Shown piece after piece: positions 48,513-56,861 of a DNA stretch of 64,000 bases (its first letter is position 1; every line of letters begins with the position of its first letter). The translations under genes and the position numbers were made by a program. The stretch is taken from NCBI RefSeq assembly GCF_041154385.1, contig NZ_AP028929.1, forward strand, positions 992,001 through 1,056,000, read 5' to 3'. Origin of the DNA: Streptococcus sp. SN-1 (GTDB lineage: Bacteria > Bacillota > Bacilli > Lactobacillales > Streptococcaceae). A model generated the notes under the pieces. The model was given only the letters and a program-made list of their open reading frames with translations, had not been told where the DNA came from and made no database searches.

Positions 48513-50021
48513 CTACCATGCAATGGAAAAACCTCTGATTTGATTCTCACTTGATTTCACAATCTTTATATCAAACTGTGGGTGGTATTTGACAATATCT
48601 TTTTTGATTTTTAATAGTAAATTTGAAACAATATTTTTAGGTGAGTAACGTGGACTAAGATGTAACAAGTCTTTGAACTCATCAACACTTAATTCTACTT
48701 TATTGCTATTATCACTAGTTTCAATGAATTTTTCAATCATTCTGGAATATTTACAGGTATAACTTTTCAATTCTTCAAAATGGAAATTGTGATTTTCTAC
48801 AAATTGATTTAAGGCTTTTACAGTATTTTCTTGTGAACGATTTATATTATGTGTATAGCCCATTGTTGTCTCAAAGTTAGCGTGTCCTACTCTAGTCATA
48901 ATATCTTTCACTGCTATGTGCATCTCATTACTTTGAAGGTAACTAATATGCATATGCCTAAACGAATGGGGAGTAACATGTTTTACCCACTTAAAACCAT
49001 AGTCACTTAAACAATTTGTCAATAATTTTCCTTCTATTCGTTTCAAAATTTGACGAAAAGTGCTTGATGTTATTGGAGAGCCGTATTCTGTTCTAAATAC
49101 ACTTTCAGAATGTGTAAAAGCAGGACAGGGATGTTTCTCCATATAAGCATCAAACTCTTTATTTCTCTGTATTGCCCTTTTAATAGCTTCGCTTGCAGCT
49201 TCAGGCAAAGCTACTTCTCTAATTGAATTGAGTGTTTTAGTTGTATCAAAATGAAATTGCTCAACTTTTAAACAATGATATTGAAGTGCCTTATCAATAT
49301 GCAAGATTCCTTTTTCAAAATCAATATCTGATGGTAAAAATGCTGCTTCACTAATTCGAATACCTGTAAGCAACAATACTATAGCAAGATCATAATAGTT
49401 TGCATTTCTGCATTGGCGTAATACATCAAAAAATGCATGTAATTCATGGATTTCTAGAAATTTAGAATCATGTCTTTCTTTTGCTTTACGTCTTTTTTCT
49501 AGTGAAATATCTAGTTTTACCGCAGTCATTGGAGAAAACTTAATGACATTATATAACACACCATGATTAAAAATCTTATTACAAGTACTTTTTATATGAG
49601 TCATTGTTGAAGGCGATGCATCATACATTTCTAAATATTTATTGAGACTATTTTTCATCAGAAGTGGAGTAATCCTGTCTAACAAAAAATCATCTCCTAT
49701 AATTTTCCCAAGACGCTTTATAACCAGTAGTTCTCTCTGAATTGTTTGTGGTTTAACAGAGACACACCAAGTCTGAAACCAATTTTCTTTTAACTCTCCA
49801 AATGTTGTAATCAGTTCAGGGCTAAATTGACTTTCAAATGAAGTAGTTAGTCTATCTATTTTATCAAGAACCTCTCTTTCAGCTTGTTTCCTCGCCCTAC
49901 TAGTATTCTTAGTATAACTTACAGTTACTGATTTCCACTTTCCTGTTAGTGGATCTTTGTACTTTTCAACCACTTGATATAAGGGTTGCCCTTTTGAATT
50001 TGTTTTAGTTACATAATACAT
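48513..50021 (-). CDS. int: Tyrosine integrase of the Tn5252-like element
   Basis: A 502-residue integrase: N-terminal Arm-binding domain (about 1-55), SAM-like domain (70-165), and catalytic domain with Arg in LTGIRISE, HSFRHMH, VGHANFETTMGYTHN (nucleophile Tyr). After the Tyr there are still about 110 residues, longer than the usual ICE integrase tail. GAGGA precedes ATG. It lies at the edge of the element next to rbgA, which, from memory, is the integration target of Tn5253/Tn5252-type ICEs of S. pneumoniae. Confidence 0.92.
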   Translation of the reverse strand: MYYVTKTNSKGQPLYQVVEKYKDPLTGKWKSVTVSYTKNTSRARKQAEREVLDKIDRLTTSFESQFSPELITTFGELKENWFQTWCVSVKPQTIQRELLVIKRLGKIIGDDFLLDRITPLLMKNSLNKYLEMYDASPSTMTHIKSTCNKIFNHGVLYNVIKFSPMTAVKLDISLEKRRKAKERHDSKFLEIHELHAFFDVLRQCRNANYYDLAIVLLLTGIRISEAAFLPSDIDFEKGILHIDKALQYHCLKVEQFHFDTTKTLNSIREVALPEAASEAIKRAIQRNKEFDAYMEKHPCPAFTHSESVFRTEYGSPITSSTFRQILKRIEGKLLTNCLSDYGFKWVKHVTPHSFRHMHISYLQSNEMHIAVKDIMTRVGHANFETTMGYTHNINRSQENTVKALNQFVENHNFHFEELKSYTCKYSRMIEKFIETSDNSNKVELSVDEFKDLLHLSPRYSPKNIVSNLLLKIKKDIVKYHPQFDIKIVKSSENQIRGFSIAW

Positions 50022-50105
50022 AATTTAATTCCTCTTAACTCTTAAAAAGAAATAAATCATTGTTGTATAGAATAAATAACTACCCTATATTATACCATGA
50101 CTTCC

Positions 50106-50339
50106 TTATTTTGTCCGCTTTTGCTTCCATCTTAAGAAACTTTCAAATCCTTCTAGATTAATGAAAACAAGTTTATGGGTTGGGTTAATTACATACATGG
50201 AAAATGATCTGTTTTCTCGCATTTCTTTAATCCATCTGTTTAATGTATATTGATTTAAACCATCCCATCTTTTTAGAATTCCTTTTTTATCAGCCCATTC
50301 TGCAATGGAATTTTCGACAGATATATATTTTATATTCAT
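50106..50339 (-). CDS. Excisionase-like small DNA-binding protein
   Basis: A 77-residue protein upstream of int. Start at ATG 50339, preceded by GGAAGGA; the frame can be extended 12 codons. It has a likely winged-HTH core (SIAEWADKKGILKRWDGLNQYTLNRWIKEM) and the end VFINLEGFESFLRWKQKR, as in Xis-like proteins that direct excision. Position between int and the control/mobilisation genes fits this. The 233-bp gap above (50376-50608) holds a TTGACA-like box and a short TGATG/CATCA inverted repeat but no gene. Confidence 0.6.
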   Translation of the reverse strand: MNIKYISVENSIAEWADKKGILKRWDGLNQYTLNRWIKEMRENRSFSMYVINPTHKLVFINLEGFESFLRWKQKRTK

Positions 50340-50608
50340 GTCATCATCCTTCCTAAAAAATATTTTCTCCTCCATGGTATGACTGATGAAGTCATCATAA
50401 GAATTTCACTTGCTGCTCTTTTACGTTGGCAGCCTGAACGGTCAGAAGTATCATTGTATATCATTTGTATCATGGCATATAAAGTATCGCTCTATTTTAT
50501 TGATGGTTTTAAAATCGCTCTTATCATGGCGAGCCATTCAAATTTGCTCCACAAATGAGGAAAGTACCATTTTGGACTATTCAATTGTCAATGTGCTTTC
50601 TTAACCTA

Positions 50609-50833
50609 CTACTTTTTGGAGTAATGGTCTTCTTTATTATCAACTCGACCTACAAGGTAGTCTAGACTCACCTTATAAAAATCTGCAAGTTTGATAAGGT
50701 CATTTATAGAGATTAACCTGCTACCAGCTTCCATTTTAGAATAAGCTGATCTTGTACAATTCAAAACGATTTTCGCAATATATTCTTGTGTCAAATCATC
50801 ATCTTCACGTAAATCTCTAATCCTTTTCAACAT
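50609..50833 (-). CDS. HTH (XRE-family) regulator
   Basis: A 74-residue XRE regulator with a complete Cro/CI HTH: LTQEYIAKIVLNCTRSAYSKMEAGSR, then ISINDLIKLADFYKVSLDYLVGR. It lies between the xis-like gene and the relaxase gene, in the same direction, and probably controls int/xis or transfer genes. No C-terminal sensor domain. Confidence 0.88.
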   Translation of the reverse strand: MLKRIRDLREDDDLTQEYIAKIVLNCTRSAYSKMEAGSRLISINDLIKLADFYKVSLDYLVGRVDNKEDHYSKK

Positions 50834-50954
50834 TTGTTGTCTCCTAAAACAAGTATAATATAGTTATTTTCTTATTTTTAAATATGTGACAAATTGGCAC
50901 ATGAAACTATTCTATATATACTTTTTAGGAACCATATACTTATTAGGAAACTGT

Positions 50955-52784
50955 TTACTCTAAATGTATCTCATTTTCTTCAATAGATTTCATATTTTGT
51001 TTTTTCTTATATTTCTTTATTGTTTTATTAAACATTTCAAATAAATTTATTGCTTCTCTATGTTGTTCCTTCAGTGTTTCAATCTTTCCTTTATATCTGT
51101 ATAAATCCTTCTCTATTGTATCTACTGAACTTTTACCTTGAATACTATTTGCTAAATTGTTAGAACTATTTGTCGTATTATTCAACAATACTTCCTCTAA
51201 ACTAGTTAAATCATCAATTCTATTTTGGACTTGTTCAATCATATTCTCTAGATATGATATTTGGGCAATGAAATCATTTGTTATATCTTCAAAATCATTC
51301 GGACTATTTTCCGCAGATATAAGAAAATCTAATTGTTCTATTTTTTCTTTAATTTTGCTAAGAGGAATTCTTCTATACATATACTGTGGTTCATACTGAA
51401 GATTAAATTGTCTAATCAAAGTTTTACCTTTAATAAAGCGATTTTTTTCTGCTAAATCTTTATGGTATACATAGTAAGAACTAGTTTCTCTGATAAATAC
51501 TTTAACTTTTTCCTCTTCCATATTGATCTGAATATTTGGTACAAAAATAAGTCCTTCTTGTCGGATGCCAAACTGTACCTTAATGTACATTCCATCGTCC
51601 ACTACTTCTTCTATTTGATTAAGATTCAACTCTACCTCAAACTCATGAACTGCATCCCTATTTCTCTTGAAATCTTGATAGGATTTCCATACCACCTCTT
51701 CTGTCGGCAACTCTTTTTCTTTAATTAGCTTTTCTTCATTGTAAACTTCAACTAAATTTTTAGTATCTAAGACAACAGTTTCATTTTTGTTATTAAAATA
51801 GTCTTGAAAATAACTAACACTATACCGATTCGTTTTTACCAATTCCTGCTCTGAAAGCTTAATCCCATCAAATTCAAATAGAACATGTTTTTCTTTCGGA
51901 ATTATTTTTAATCCAAAAAATTCTGCTCGTTGAATCAATTCATTCATATTCTTCATTTTCGGAAGCAAAAATTCTAAGATGTTTATGATTTCCCTTTGAA
52001 CAAACTTTTTCTTAAAATAAGTTTCATCATAAGGTTGTTTTCTACTCAATTTACTATCACGTACGACTTGTTTCATATTTGAATCAGTCATAAAAAAAGT
52101 AACATGCTTGTGTCTAAAATCAATTTTTAAATGTAAAGCTTTTGCTTTTTTCTTGAAATCTTCAAAATTTTTCGAGTTCTCGATTAGAAAATATACTCGT
52201 TGTTTTATTTCATATTTGTAATTTGTTTTGCGATAAACTTCATACTGACGATGCGAATAACGATTTTCTATAATTTTTGCCCCTGCAATTTTTGAAAGAC
52301 GATCAGAAACCATTCGTAGATTATGTTCTGACTTATAATTCCATAGAAACTTTTTATCAGAATTCTGATCAATTGAATTTAGAATGATGTGATTGTGGAT
52401 ATGATCTTTATCGACATGAGTTGCTACAATGAAACGAAATCTACCTCCTGTCAACTCTTTAACTGTCTCATAACCAATCCGATTGATTTGTTCGGGAGTA
52501 AGATGGTCATCTGGAGAAAAGGACTGAATGATGTGATGAGAATGAATTTTTCGTTGATTTACTTCTTGCCTATCATGACGAAATTCATAAAGAGTATCAT
52601 TACTTAAAAAATTATCATTGTACATCCTCACTAGTTCTTTATAACTAGGAAAATCTAAATAATTTCTCATACCAAAATCTGAAACTAGTGTTAGATTTTT
52701 TGTTTTACTTGGATTCAAAATATATTTGATTAGTTTGCTACGATAATTTTTTCCATGAATCGCAAAGTGTTTAGTGATGACCAT
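50955..52784 (-). CDS. Relaxase (MOBP-type, Tn5252/SAG1250-like)
   Basis: Nicks oriT and leads the strand in transfer. 609 residues; N-terminal relaxase domain (about 1-260) with Tyr residues near the start (NYRSKLIKYIL), the SHHIIQSF motif, and the three-histidine metal motif in ATHVDKDHIHNHIILNS. The C-terminal half is helical with long charged stretches, ending in a coiled coil. Its start overlaps mobC by 14 bases. No coupling protein or type IV secretion genes are in the segment, so transfer would need a helper. Confidence 0.9.
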   Translation of the reverse strand: MVITKHFAIHGKNYRSKLIKYILNPSKTKNLTLVSDFGMRNYLDFPSYKELVRMYNDNFLSNDTLYEFRHDRQEVNQRKIHSHHIIQSFSPDDHLTPEQINRIGYETVKELTGGRFRFIVATHVDKDHIHNHIILNSIDQNSDKKFLWNYKSEHNLRMVSDRLSKIAGAKIIENRYSHRQYEVYRKTNYKYEIKQRVYFLIENSKNFEDFKKKAKALHLKIDFRHKHVTFFMTDSNMKQVVRDSKLSRKQPYDETYFKKKFVQREIINILEFLLPKMKNMNELIQRAEFFGLKIIPKEKHVLFEFDGIKLSEQELVKTNRYSVSYFQDYFNNKNETVVLDTKNLVEVYNEEKLIKEKELPTEEVVWKSYQDFKRNRDAVHEFEVELNLNQIEEVVDDGMYIKVQFGIRQEGLIFVPNIQINMEEEKVKVFIRETSSYYVYHKDLAEKNRFIKGKTLIRQFNLQYEPQYMYRRIPLSKIKEKIEQLDFLISAENSPNDFEDITNDFIAQISYLENMIEQVQNRIDDLTSLEEVLLNNTTNSSNNLANSIQGKSSVDTIEKDLYRYKGKIETLKEQHREAINLFEMFNKTIKKYKKKQNMKSIEENEIHLE

Positions 52785-53136
52785 AAAATTTCCTCAATTT
52801 TTCAGATTGAATAAGAAAATCTTTCTCCACTTCTACTATTAACTCTTCTATACCTTTTCTCAACTCATTTAATTCAACTTCCGTTATTAAATTCGAATAA
52901 TTTATGCTTCTGGCTATTTGATTAATATTATTTCCGATTCGTTTTAATTCAAAAATCAAATCTTGATAACTATTTGTATCAATGGTGATAAAATTCATAC
53001 CAGGATCTAGTAGAGTTCGTCTAGCATATTCTGAGAATGATAAGCAGTTGCTTTTTGAGATATTTTCATTCAATTTGACTAATTCTAGGTCAGATAAAAA
53101 GACTTTTTTTAAATTTGTTCTATATCGGTGCTCCAC
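52771..53136 (-). CDS. MobC-like relaxosome protein
   Basis: A 121-residue protein with a ribbon-helix-helix-like start (RTNLKKVFLSDLELVKLNENISKSNCLSFSEYARRTLL) and the MobC signature GNNINQIARSIN (about 68-79), then a helical tail. Helps open oriT for the relaxase encoded next (14-base overlap). It starts four bases after the stop of the second accessory gene. Confidence 0.88.
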   Translation of the reverse strand: MEHRYRTNLKKVFLSDLELVKLNENISKSNCLSFSEYARRTLLDPGMNFITIDTNSYQDLIFELKRIGNNINQIARSINYSNLITEVELNELRKGIEELIVEVEKDFLIQSEKLRKFYGHH

Positions 53137-53140
53137 TCTA

Positions 53141-53497
53141 CTACCTCATGTATTTGTTACGAAAATTTTCACTAAGAAGACTTGTTTTTTCTACTTCTTT
53201 AATCAATTCCTGAATACAAGTTAACAAAATAGAAACATGTTCTTGAGTAACCTGATGATTTATTTTAGCAATTATTAATATTTCATAAACATCACGGCTA
53301 ATTTGTTCCAACTTTTGTTTTTTCCAAAGGTTGAACCATTTTTCCATCTGTTGTTGTCCATCAGACAATAGTAAGCTTTTACGGAGAAAATCAGAAAAAT
53401 TATCCTCTCCTTTCTCTCTCATTAAATCTAGTATTTGTTTTTCTTCCGTTTCTGTTAAGCGAAATTGTTTCCGAATACTACGTATATCTCTTTTCAT
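53141..53497 (-). CDS. Relaxosome accessory protein (SAG1252-like)
   Basis: A 118-residue protein: RHH-like N-terminus (FRLTETEEKQILDLMREKGEDNFSDFLRKSLLL) and a helical remainder. It is first of the mob operon and lies beside the candidate oriT, as for the SAG1252-type accessory proteins of streptococcal ICEs (recalled). GGAGGA precedes the ATG. It probably binds the inverted repeats just upstream. Confidence 0.75.
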   Translation of the reverse strand: MKRDIRSIRKQFRLTETEEKQILDLMREKGEDNFSDFLRKSLLLSDGQQQMEKWFNLWKKQKLEQISRDVYEILIIAKINHQVTQEHVSILLTCIQELIKEVEKTSLLSENFRNKYMR

Positions 53498-53519
53498 ATG
53501 ACTTTTCCTCCTTCATTGA

Positions 53520-53725
53520 TACCTGTACTGACAATGTAAGCTTACAGACACTGTCAGTACATTTTTCAAAATATCTTCAACGTTTTTGTAAGGCTTTGCG
53601 AGCTCAGATATTGTGTCCACAATATTCCAAAAATCATATCGCCTGCCATTTCAAACCTCACTGTTCAAAAAACAAACGATATGAAAATGTGGTGGCACGC
53701 CCCCAAACCCCCAAGATAAATCTAA
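53520..53725 (-). other. Candidate origin of transfer (oriT)
   Basis: Gene-free, between the SOS and mob operons. Three perfect inverted repeats: TGTACTGACA/TGTCAGTACA (53524-53533 with 53552-53561) enclosing the 12-bp palindrome TGTAAGCTTACA; ATATTGTG/CACAATAT (53608-53615 with 53618-53625); TCATATCG/CGATATGA (53634-53641 with 53677-53684). After the last comes the only G/C-rich run of the area (53690-53714, G-rich on the minus strand), a likely nic region. Confidence 0.65.
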
Positions 53726-53730
53726 ATTAA

Positions 53731-53753
53731 AAAAAGTATAACAAATACTTTTT
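53731..53753 (-). terminator. Terminator of the SOS-type operon
   Basis: Perfect 9-bp stem (53731-53739 with 53745-53753), 5-base loop, followed on the minus strand by a T run. Confidence 0.75.
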
Positions 53754-53791
53754 GATAAAATTATCACAGAAAAAAGAGCCCTATCGGACTC

Positions 53792-54082
53792 TTACAAACT
53801 AAAACAATGTCTCTGATATTCATACTGTCTAATGCCACTACTGTCTTTGTTCATCTTGATAGAAAAAACAAAATAATGGTCACGACCGTCTAAAGATTTG
53901 CTTTTGTTAAGTTTAAAATAATGTTTTTGAGACATAGCCATTGTGCGTAAAATGTCATCAGTGATAAATGTTAATGGAATGTCTAGAGCAGAGTACTTGT
54001 AAAAATCTGATTCAAACCGTAAATAAGAATCAGAAAAATAATCTAGCTGCAATTTATCGTCATATAATTCTTTACGATTCAT
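53792..54082 (-). CDS. DUF5960-like protein of the SOS operon
   Basis: A 96-residue protein from ATG 54082, after AGGTGAGGAA; a GTG at 54094 is possible. It starts MNRKELYDDKLQLDYFSDSYLRFESDF and ends in an Arg/Tyr/His-rich tail. It resembles, from memory, the DUF5960 family found with these operons in streptococcal ICEs; function unknown. Last gene of the operon, overlapping the YolD-like gene by 11 bases; a terminator follows. Confidence 0.6.
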   Translation of the reverse strand: MNRKELYDDKLQLDYFSDSYLRFESDFYKYSALDIPLTFITDDILRTMAMSQKHYFKLNKSKSLDGRDHYFVFSIKMNKDSSGIRQYEYQRHCFSL

Positions 54083-54437
54083 GTAATTCCTCACCTTCTA
54101 TCTGGATACCAAGTATATCTAACCATTCTAATCGAAGAAATCCAATGTCTGATTTTATAGATATAAACTCTTTCCCAATTTCTTTAACAATACCCGATAC
54201 TACTTTTCTTCTATTTGAGTGCTTAAAAATAAACGTTGCAGGGAATGTATTCGTATAAAGTTGACGAACAAGTAAAACCTTCTCTTCCATTGATAAAGTA
54301 ATTGAGACATCTTCTTTATTTTTTTCTTCCCAAAGAGAACTTGAATGTTCTGACAAAAAGAATCCCATCCACTTAGCCATCCCACGATCTTGATACTCTC
54401 TTGCAAATAAAAACGGCAAATAAGAACGATTCATCAT
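54072..54437 (-). CDS. YolD-like protein
   Basis: A 121-residue protein with the YolD-like pattern (YQDRGMAKWMGFFLSEHSSSL; then a beta-rich end FIFKHSNRRKVVSGIVKEIG...IRLEW-like). YolD-type proteins accompany UmuC-like polymerases in Firmicutes and are thought to act as their partners. It begins within the stop of umuC (ATGATG overlap), with a second ATG three bases on. Confidence 0.75.
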   Translation of the reverse strand: MMNRSYLPFLFAREYQDRGMAKWMGFFLSEHSSSLWEEKNKEDVSITLSMEEKVLLVRQLYTNTFPATFIFKHSNRRKVVSGIVKEIGKEFISIKSDIGFLRLEWLDILGIQIEGEELHES

Positions 54438-55849
54438 TTTAGCCCATCTAATCCTCCAGCTGAATGACCACCAATGAGTTTACTTCTTGCAATTGTTCTA
54501 GAAGCCTGATCCAGGGCATTTCCTTTCAATAGTGAAGTAAAACCAAATTCTGTTCGAATAGCATCGATTGCGGACTGGAGCCTTTCTTCTTTTTCTATTT
54601 TTTCAATATCATCAAATAATGAAATCAATCCAAAGGATTCATCTACTAAACCAGAATAGTTAACCGCAACATTCCTAATAGCTCCTGAAGTATATTTAGT
54701 GTGAAATAACTTTAAAACGTAGTTTGTCAGTAGTGCTGTTTGATTGGTCGGTTCAATCTTCATTTGAGTATGAATAGATCGTTTCTGTTCCACTTTAGAA
54801 TATCCTAAGTGTATAGAAACCACAGTCGCTTTTTTACCAGCTCTTCTCAATCTAACTGCAACTTGTTCTGCCATCTCACGAAGTATGATCTCAATATCTC
54901 TTTGTTTAATATAATCTCTTGGTAAAACTTGAGAGTTCCCTATCCCTTTTGACTTCGGCTTATAAGGTTTATGAACATTGCTTTCATCAATACCATTAGC
55001 GTGAAACCACAACTCTAGTCCCATAATCCCAAGCTCTTTTTTAATCAAGTCAGGATTAGCCTGTGCCAATTCTTTAATCGAAAAGATACTTAGATGATGT
55101 AATTTCTTCTCCATTCTATTTCCAATTCCCCAGAAATCTGTCATTTTAGGAATAGCCCATACTTTCTTTTCTATATCCTCATAGGACCAATTAGCTCTCA
55201 TTGTCGGAGTCTTTTTAGCTTCATTATCTAGTGCTAACTTAGCTAATAAGGGATTGGCATTAGACATGCCTACCGTTGAATAGATTCCTGTTTTTCTCCA
55301 AATCTTTTTTTGAATAGCAGCCGAGATAATATCTAATTTATCTTTCCGACTAATACTTTTATCTGGCACAAAATAATTTAATGAACTTGTTAAATCAATA
55401 AATCCTTCATCGATTGAGTAGGGATAAATATCGTCTGGTGCCGCAAAATCTTGAAAAATTTTTTGAATTTCCATATTGACTGCTATATAAGTATCCATTC
55501 TCGGAGGAACAATCACGGTTGATTTTGCCCATTCCTCAATATAACGAACATAATCTATCGTTGTTGGTAAACCTTGCTTCTTAGCGTTATAGTAAGAGAA
55601 CTTCCTAGTTTTTACATCAAATGGTAAATCATAGGAACGTCCAACGTTTGATTTTCCAAAGACCTTTTTAAACATAGGAGAGGAAGCAAGGATTAACCCG
55701 GCAGAATTATCTGCACGACTCATAACACAAAGCGAAGTCTTAAGTGGATGTAAGCCTCTATCGACACACTCTACACTTGCGTAAAAAGATTTCATATCAA
55801 TAAATGCAATGTCACTCTTTGGTTCGAGACTATAATCAAACCAAGTCAT
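54434..55849 (-). CDS. umuC: Y-family DNA polymerase (UmuC-like)
   Basis: Translesion polymerase, 471 residues from ATG 55849 after GAGGA (TTG 55855 possible). Palm motifs IAFIDMKSFYASVECVDRG (catalytic Asp) and YSIDEGFIDLT (catalytic Asp-Glu), then the thumb with helix-hairpin-helix (FWGIGNRMEKKLHHLSIFSIKELAQ) and the little-finger domain. Tn5252 carries an equivalent operon known to give UV resistance and SOS mutagenesis. Lies between the repressor and YolD-like genes, overlapping both or nearly so. Confidence 0.94.
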   Translation of the reverse strand: MTWFDYSLEPKSDIAFIDMKSFYASVECVDRGLHPLKTSLCVMSRADNSAGLILASSPMFKKVFGKSNVGRSYDLPFDVKTRKFSYYNAKKQGLPTTIDYVRYIEEWAKSTVIVPPRMDTYIAVNMEIQKIFQDFAAPDDIYPYSIDEGFIDLTSSLNYFVPDKSISRKDKLDIISAAIQKKIWRKTGIYSTVGMSNANPLLAKLALDNEAKKTPTMRANWSYEDIEKKVWAIPKMTDFWGIGNRMEKKLHHLSIFSIKELAQANPDLIKKELGIMGLELWFHANGIDESNVHKPYKPKSKGIGNSQVLPRDYIKQRDIEIILREMAEQVAVRLRRAGKKATVVSIHLGYSKVEQKRSIHTQMKIEPTNQTALLTNYVLKLFHTKYTSGAIRNVAVNYSGLVDESFGLISLFDDIEKIEKEERLQSAIDAIRTEFGFTSLLKGNALDQASRTIARSKLIGGHSAGGLDGLK

Positions 55850-55851
55850 AC

Positions 55852-56535
55852 TCAATCCTCTAAAGGCATAAAGTTTCCAACGATTTTCCCTATGATACGA
55901 GGATTCTCATCATAAGGCGCAAAATTATCTGAATAGTTCCGATTGAGTGAAACTAATCGAAGCCCATTTTCTTCACGATACACTTTCTTAATATAGGTTT
56001 GACCATCCCAATCTATCGCATAGATAGACCCGTCATAATCAAAGCCCGTTTGCTTAATAAGAGCTACCGAACCATTTTCATATGTCGGTTCCATTGAATC
56101 CCCAAACACCCACGATGCAAAATCATAATCAAATTGATGATTAAAGTAAACAGTATCGTAATTACCATCATCAAAATAAGCTGTTCCGGTACCAGCTGAT
56201 AATTTTTCATAAACTTTATAAGCAAAACGCTCAGGAATGTCTACAACCTTGGCATTCTGTTTGTTCAACAGTTCTGTAGCATAATTAAGTGTTGCTTCTT
56301 GATTCCTTTCCGTTAGTTTGAGATAGGTTTCAACTATTTCATACTCTGATTCAAAATATCGAAGATCTACATTCAAAATCTCACTCAATTTGCTTAAATT
56401 GTTTTGATTAGGCTTTGTTTTACCTGATTCCCAATTAAAGTATGAGGCTCTACTAATTCCCAAACTGGATGCAAGTTGAGATTGAGATAATACTTGACTT
56501 TCTCTTTTTCTTTTTAATTTAGTAGGTGAAAACAT
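55852..56535 (-). CDS. S24-type self-cleaving repressor (LexA/UmuD-like)
   Basis: A 227-residue regulator: N-terminal XRE HTH (SQSQLASSLGISRASYFNWESGKTKPNQ, about 17-44) and C-terminal S24 peptidase with Ser147 in GDSMEP and Lys183/184 in TYIKKVY. An Ala114-Gly115 bond in KLSAGTG is the likely cleavage point. It should repress its own operon until RecA filaments trigger cleavage, so the module senses DNA damage alone. AAAAGGAG before ATG; first gene of the operon. Confidence 0.92.
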   Translation of the reverse strand: MFSPTKLKRKRESQVLSQSQLASSLGISRASYFNWESGKTKPNQNNLSKLSEILNVDLRYFESEYEIVETYLKLTERNQEATLNYATELLNKQNAKVVDIPERFAYKVYEKLSAGTGTAYFDDGNYDTVYFNHQFDYDFASWVFGDSMEPTYENGSVALIKQTGFDYDGSIYAIDWDGQTYIKKVYREENGLRLVSLNRNYSDNFAPYDENPRIIGKIVGNFMPLED

Positions 56536-56549
56536 TTGTTCTCCTTTTT

Positions 56550-56599
56550 GTAAGTTTATTAACTAACAAAAGAATACCATAGCTGATAGAAAAAATCAA
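56550..56599 (-). promoter_or_regulatory. Promoter and operator of the SOS-type operon
   Basis: Minus strand TTGATT (56599-56594), 17-bp spacer ending TGG, TATTCT (56576-56571). Just downstream is an imperfect 18-bp dyad, GTTAGTTAATAAACTTAC (56567-56550, 14 of 18 symmetric), at the expected transcript start: likely repressor site. Confidence 0.55.
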
Positions 56600-56611
56600 T
56601 AGTTTAATGAA

Positions 56612-56745
56612 AAAGCGGCTGGGTAAAAATTCAATTTCAGGAGAAAATGAAGTAAATATCCCCACAATAAAACGCATAGCATCAAAGTTTTCCAATACCT
56701 GATACTATGCGTTTTTCTGATTCCAAAGACTTTTTTCCCAGCTTC
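56612..56745. repeat. Nested inverted-repeat element / terminator between the element and the protease gene
   Basis: An inner 11-bp perfect hairpin (AAAACGCATAG, 56669-56679 with 56705-56715) is enclosed by outer arms GCTGGGTAAAA and TTTTTTCCCAGC (about 56617-56627 with 56732-56743). It resembles a dispersed palindromic element of Mitis-group genomes and probably also ends transcription of the protease gene. The rest of 56600-56861 shows nothing. Confidence 0.55.
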
Positions 56746-56861
56746 TTCTAGATTTTATTCTTCGCCCCACTATAGTCGACAAAGAGCCGAAAAACATAGA
56801 GTCTGAAAAAATATTTTTGGTTCAAACTATATGTTTATATTCAAATCTTATCTCTTTGTTT

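Noticed and set aside
56536..56861. Right attachment site of the Tn5252-like segment
   Set aside because: No stretch resembling the rbgA 5' border (48432-48512) was found by eye; not claimed.
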